Shown here one piece after another: positions 62,201 to 64,000 of a stretch of DNA of 64,000 bases. Both the position numbers and the translations under genes were made by a program. The notes below the pieces were generated by a model. It was given only the letters and a program-made list of their open reading frames with translations. It had not been told where the DNA came from and did no database searches. Source of the DNA: Clostridiales bacterium (lineage in GTDB: Bacteria > Bacillota > Clostridia > Saccharofermentanales > Saccharofermentanaceae); assembly GCA_017428545.1 (NCBI GenBank), contig JAFRQR010000032.1, positions 1-64,000 of the forward strand. Direction: 5' to 3'. Each line of letters begins with the position of its first letter. Positions within the stretch are counted from its first letter, which is position 1.

Positions 62201-62299
62201 AGAGGGATCGTACAGATGGGTTGCCGTATTTCTGACATCGGCGTTGCGCACCGAGGGTTTGCCGGAATTACTGTTCTGCTTCGACGAGTTCTTTTTCAC
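59210..62299 (-). CDS. DUF2298 giant polytopic membrane protein
   Basis: A 1029-residue protein with about 18-20 hydrophobic segments. It matches the DUF2298 (Chlor_Arch_YYY) family by INYYYYGQYMFTYLVKMLG (about residues 217-235), HEFPFYSYLIGDLHAHV (about 385-401) and the late extracytoplasmic domain. Such proteins resemble GT-C glycosyltransferases using lipid-linked sugars; substrates are not known. A charged cytoplasmic insert (about 630-710) contains KEDRSVRKVEIDFSDDPDIDD. The start is GTG at 62299 after GGAGG (9 bases). It overlaps the upstream oxidoreductase gene by 32 bases, so both are one operon. Three octamers lie inside. Confidence 0.85.
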   Translation of the reverse strand: MKKNSSKQNSNSGKPSVRNADVRNTATHLYDPSSELVYKTSLRERLFEDIEWKSVIPRILLLLVPALIAFLSGYFLKQDHADFFSWWGLLYIYGWAAFPLTAYFFRGFLSAGYGFSKSFGILLTTAAVWLLAYTGIFNAFSRPMCWMMFFLLAIVSWCTPKTRKAAFTALADNSNLAHILWEEMLFIILLTALCFCKGIFPIINGEEKFMNYGFMNSMNRFDGLPAKDPWLAGKSINYYYYGQYMFTYLVKMLGMNTEVGYNISMCTAIAFPFIAAYSLGQLFIDALRQKKDCQVSKHYLPFAGLLAACTTMLFGNSHSFFYDEQSFGNKMLFWKIWGKLGIDVGETGNFFYPNSTRFIGHNPDPYIQGIKETADWTIHEFPFYSYLIGDLHAHVVSLTVVMLIIAFIFVAVYRADYPKKALSSMRRFRDLSKNLVSEMSHIFRPEFFICAFFLGISQMCNYWDFLIYFIFCSMGLLVYHGRSSTYLISFNSFMVFLFDLAAVLGVYLKFGENIFVHLCLQILIFMIAYLLSTIFPSAFSRTGTNMALLFAFSSMIALSFNYNFDMISNSIKLVDRHTSLFQFMIVWLIHILVPLALVVLVIFTKRQAFKRNKLPVTPAPLDLMRPATYAQLSGSESAFAKEDRSVRKVEIDFSDDPDIDDPDFAAEAIRNTAEKAQEKDISEELPEVSEKERSESKAFPKLILAIVCLIRFLDYQFARLGDTALCKFFRKRSIIDIFMVGMTVVGMMMLIAPEIIYVPDIYGANNQRANTMFKFTFAGFVILSLVVAYTVFRFMAHVTKEGNLSNWGLGVSIIMLVLIIFIPGHYTLRALDQRSGEIKWSTYQGLNGTDYLSTCVPHELTYYDQSRRVAGAFIPYEEAIDWLNENEHDSVNICESYGISYTEDCLVSAYTGLPTIVGWETHERLWHFHGWTNPETGEFENDPEQDVFKIYLWPRQNDVATLYTSADVFEVARVIHEYDLRYIICGSMELDQFGMIYYPCIENLCGDPVFTSSDGSLRIYKVHTTEDIE

Positions 62300-63335
62300 G
62301 CGAAAAATCCTCCTTGATCTTAGCTACGGTCGCATTGGCCTGGGAAACACAGGCGTCCATCCGGAATTTCGAATCTTCGACCGGGCTCGGCGTCATGGCG
62401 AGACTGCAGACATAAAGGCCCTCGACCGGCTGGATGAATTCATCGAGCGGGTGATTTAAGGGCTTGGCATAACGCGTGCGCGTCAACCGCCAGGTGCGTA
62501 CCGAGCTTCTCGTAACACTCGGATTCATGTACTGAAGTCTCTTGAAAAAGGCTTTGAAAACGTCCGCGTCAGATGCGGTCCAAAGCGGAGCGGAAGTAAG
62601 AAAACTTCCGGAAAGATACAAAACATGTCCGCCGTAGCGGCGCTCGCCGACCATGCTCGTGTGCTGGATGAGGCGCTGGAACGGTTCGTCGGCCGGGAGC
62701 ATACGGGAGTAGCACTCCGTAAACGGTGACTTCATCAAAAGAAGGAGACACATATTCGCCTGGTATGTAACGTCCATGAGGGAATCACGGAAGTCGGTCG
62801 GCATATTCAGGGCGTGCGTGATATGCACGAGATTTCGGCAGGAACCGGTATAAAGGATCGTGTCGCACTCCAAAAAGATCGAGGAAGAGTCCGCAAGGAC
62901 GCACTGCACGCGGTAACGCGGGCGCGAAGGATCTTCGTTTTCGGAAATGTCGGAAACGGTATATCCGTACTGGATAATGCCGCCGCGGTCGGTGATCTCC
63001 TGCACGAGCGCGGCCAGAAGGGAATGAAAGCCGTTATCCAGATACCCCAGCTTCTTCTTACTGGCTTTCCCGTACCACAGGGAATCGTACCACTGAAGTT
63101 CATCCGAAAGGCCGAGGTCACGAAGAAGCGAGATCAGGGCACGGTCGGATTTCCGGATATGGTGGGGAAGAAGTTCGATATATTCGGAACCGAGACGGGA
63201 GCACGCGAGCATGCCGCCCGGCGTGGACTGCTGCTCAACGACCTGCACGCGGAACCCGGCCTGCGCCAGCTTATACGCACAGACCAGACCGGAAAGACCG
63301 GCACCGATGACACAGATCGAAGTTTTGCCCTCCAT
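62268..63335 (-). CDS. FAD-dependent oxidoreductase (amine-oxidase/UGM-like)
   Basis: Begins with a dinucleotide-binding motif (ICVIGAGLSGLVCAYKLAQAGFRVQVVEQ, Gly-x-Gly-x-x-Gly at about residues 11-16), then a substrate domain and a C-terminal FAD motif ending VEGLYVCSLAMTPSPVEDSKFRMDA. The arrangement fits the flavin amine oxidase/protoporphyrinogen oxidase/UDP-galactopyranose mutase superfamily; at 355 residues it is small. Overlap with the DUF2298 gene suggests action on a lipid or sugar handled by that protein, which is inference. GGAGGAAGAA precedes the ATG. The DUF1015 gene ends 24 bases upstream on the same strand. Confidence 0.78.
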   Translation of the reverse strand: MEGKTSICVIGAGLSGLVCAYKLAQAGFRVQVVEQQSTPGGMLACSRLGSEYIELLPHHIRKSDRALISLLRDLGLSDELQWYDSLWYGKASKKKLGYLDNGFHSLLAALVQEITDRGGIIQYGYTVSDISENEDPSRPRYRVQCVLADSSSIFLECDTILYTGSCRNLVHITHALNMPTDFRDSLMDVTYQANMCLLLLMKSPFTECYSRMLPADEPFQRLIQHTSMVGERRYGGHVLYLSGSFLTSAPLWTASDADVFKAFFKRLQYMNPSVTRSSVRTWRLTRTRYAKPLNHPLDEFIQPVEGLYVCSLAMTPSPVEDSKFRMDACVSQANATVAKIKEDFSREKELVEAEQ

Positions 63336-63359
63336 TTCTTCCTCCGTTATTTCCTATGA

Positions 63360-64000
63360 TCAGATCTTCTTTGCTTCCAGGTAGTAGCGCTTCTCGACCG
63401 CTTCTCCCATGGAGAAAGTCTTTCTCGGGAAAACGCCCTCTTTGCTGATGGTCTCAAAGAACGAATTCTTCGAAACGTCCGGCAGAAGGAAGCCGAGCTT
63501 ATCTTCAGCGGCCAGGGATCTTACGGAATCCTCGCCGTGGATGTAGTCGGTGTGGACCTTATCGGATTCGATCGAATCAAGGAAGCCCTGCAGCGATCCG
63601 ACCGCGAGCGTGTGAGAAGGCTTTCCGATGACCATCGTGAAGTCTTCTTTTCCTGTCGTAACAAGGATCGTCTGGGATCCGTCCGCATTTCCTTCCTTGG
63701 CAAAAGCACTTGCGTCGGTAAACTTGATGTCCTGGGAAGCAAAATAGGTATTTGCCGCTTCGATGAGTTTTTCTTTGGTAAGGCCGAATGTCACACGGTG
63801 GATCGGCTCAAACTGAAGACCATTGTCGTGGATATTGACGATCTCAACGAGGCAGTAACGCGCCGGATGGCTCTCTCTTTCTGCTTCCGGAAGCTTTTCC
63901 CTGACGTTCTCCCAGTGCTTCTTCGCTGTGGCAAGGGAGTGGTTACCGTCACCGACGGCAAAGAGGAAGCCGTCTTCAGATGCGGCAAGAAGTCCGCGCA
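63360..64000 (-). CDS. DUF1015 family protein, 5' end outside the window
   Basis: The open frame runs uninterrupted to the window edge. From the edge it reads RGLLAASEDGFLFAVGDGNH, then SLATAKKHWENV, HPARYCLVEIVNIHDNGLQF and EPIHRV, a typical DUF1015 core, and ends VFPRKTFSMGEAVEKRYYLE. DUF1015 proteins are conserved in Bacillota, often near serA or aminotransferases; their reaction is not established. Internal GTG codons are not the start; the gene simply continues past 64000. One octamer lies at 63702. Confidence 0.85.
   Translation of the reverse strand, partial: RGLLAASEDGFLFAVGDGNHSLATAKKHWENVREKLPEAERESHPARYCLVEIVNIHDNGLQFEPIHRVTFGLTKEKLIEAANTYFASQDIKFTDASAFAKEGNADGSQTILVTTGKEDFTMVIGKPSHTLAVGSLQGFLDSIESDKVHTDYIHGEDSVRSLAAEDKLGFLLPDVSKNSFFETISKEGVFPRKTFSMGEAVEKRYYLEAKKI

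Larger units (their letters stand above)
5889..63709. repeat. Dispersed octamer GTGCTTTT, 42 copies
   Basis: By manual scan GTGCTTTT starts on the plus strand at 6148, 10146, 11189, 12516, 12870, 15936, 17860, 18720, 19410, 19766, 20633, 24063, 25332, 27444, 29753, 33783, 36007, 43205, 43325, 47208, 52763, 60271 and 61036. AAAAGCAC (minus strand copies) starts at 5889, 8606, 9940, 11206, 11986, 12850, 14986, 19426, 20650, 26487, 29542, 31515, 36023, 48897, 48955, 53877, 56574, 60383 and 63702. 25 lie in genes and 17 between genes. The preceding base is a purine in 36 of 42 cases and the next base is C or T in 33. Confidence 0.85.

Noticed and set aside
63360..64000. Frameshifted or broken gene at the right edge
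   Set aside because: Reading the minus strand from the edge gives one uninterrupted DUF1015 frame; it is only cut by the window.

Overview
The window looks like chromosomal DNA of a Clostridia-type Bacillota, probably a gut or rumen anaerobe. Pointers are strong AGGAGG-type ribosome sites, occasional TTG/GTG starts, many lipoproteins with Thr/Lys/Asp-rich linkers, MEP-pathway genes, a Dlt-like gene set and a heterodimeric ABC exporter under a MarR regulator. I cannot fix family or genus from sequence alone. Nothing looks like a prophage, integron, transposon or CRISPR array.

Layout. 1-446: end of a ribosomal RNA operon (23S 3' end, 5S, tRNA-Asn, terminator). 0.5-8.1 kb: envelope and housekeeping genes (DHH phosphoesterase, lipoprotein, wall amidase, CpXC protein, transglutaminase-like protein). 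8.1-20.7 kb: a dispersed Dlt-like set (Asp/Glu-type racemase coupled to a stand-alone amino-acid adenylation enzyme, a carrier protein, an MBOAT acyltransferase and a membrane-anchored SGNH-like protein), interleaved with an AraC regulator, a MutS-like ATPase, an HTH-PurM fusion, a zinc-ribbon membrane protein and PlsC. 20.8-31 kb: a propeller-sensor/HD-GYP protein, a lipoprotein, a methyltransferase, a nuclease-like protein, Mrp, a thioredoxin-fold lipoprotein, IspF and IspD (convergent), RadA. 31-40 kb: an acyl-CoA-ligase-like enzyme with a three-gene ABC-2 transporter, then two tandem DUF885 lipoproteins. 40-48.8 kb: a pseudo-phosphatase/LysM-like membrane protein, a serine synthesis pair, a zinc-ribbon protein, an SPFH protein. 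49-55 kb: a lipoprotein and a MarR-ABC-ABC operon. 55-59 kb: a duplicated zinc-domain protein and amino-sugar genes (glmM, a hexapeptide transferase, nagB). 59-64 kb: a giant DUF2298 membrane protein, an FAD oxidoreductase and a DUF1015 protein cut by the window edge.

The most striking signal is not a gene. The octamer GTGCTTTT (either strand) occurs 42 times by my manual scan, against roughly 2 expected from base composition. It has no strand bias, is concentrated in intergenic DNA and often forms inverted pairs, the distribution seen for DNA-uptake sequences in other phyla. Second is the Dlt-like set, whose racemase and Lys-containing adenylation pocket suggest an acidic D-amino acid rather than D-Ala. 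Third is a family of structured 3'-UTR elements: a 34-bp exact match between plsC and nagB 3' regions, and a related copy downstream of the DUF2298 gene with compensatory stem changes. There are also three intergenic arrays with about 61, 62 and 100 bp periods, and two cases where a gene's 3' end has been duplicated downstream.
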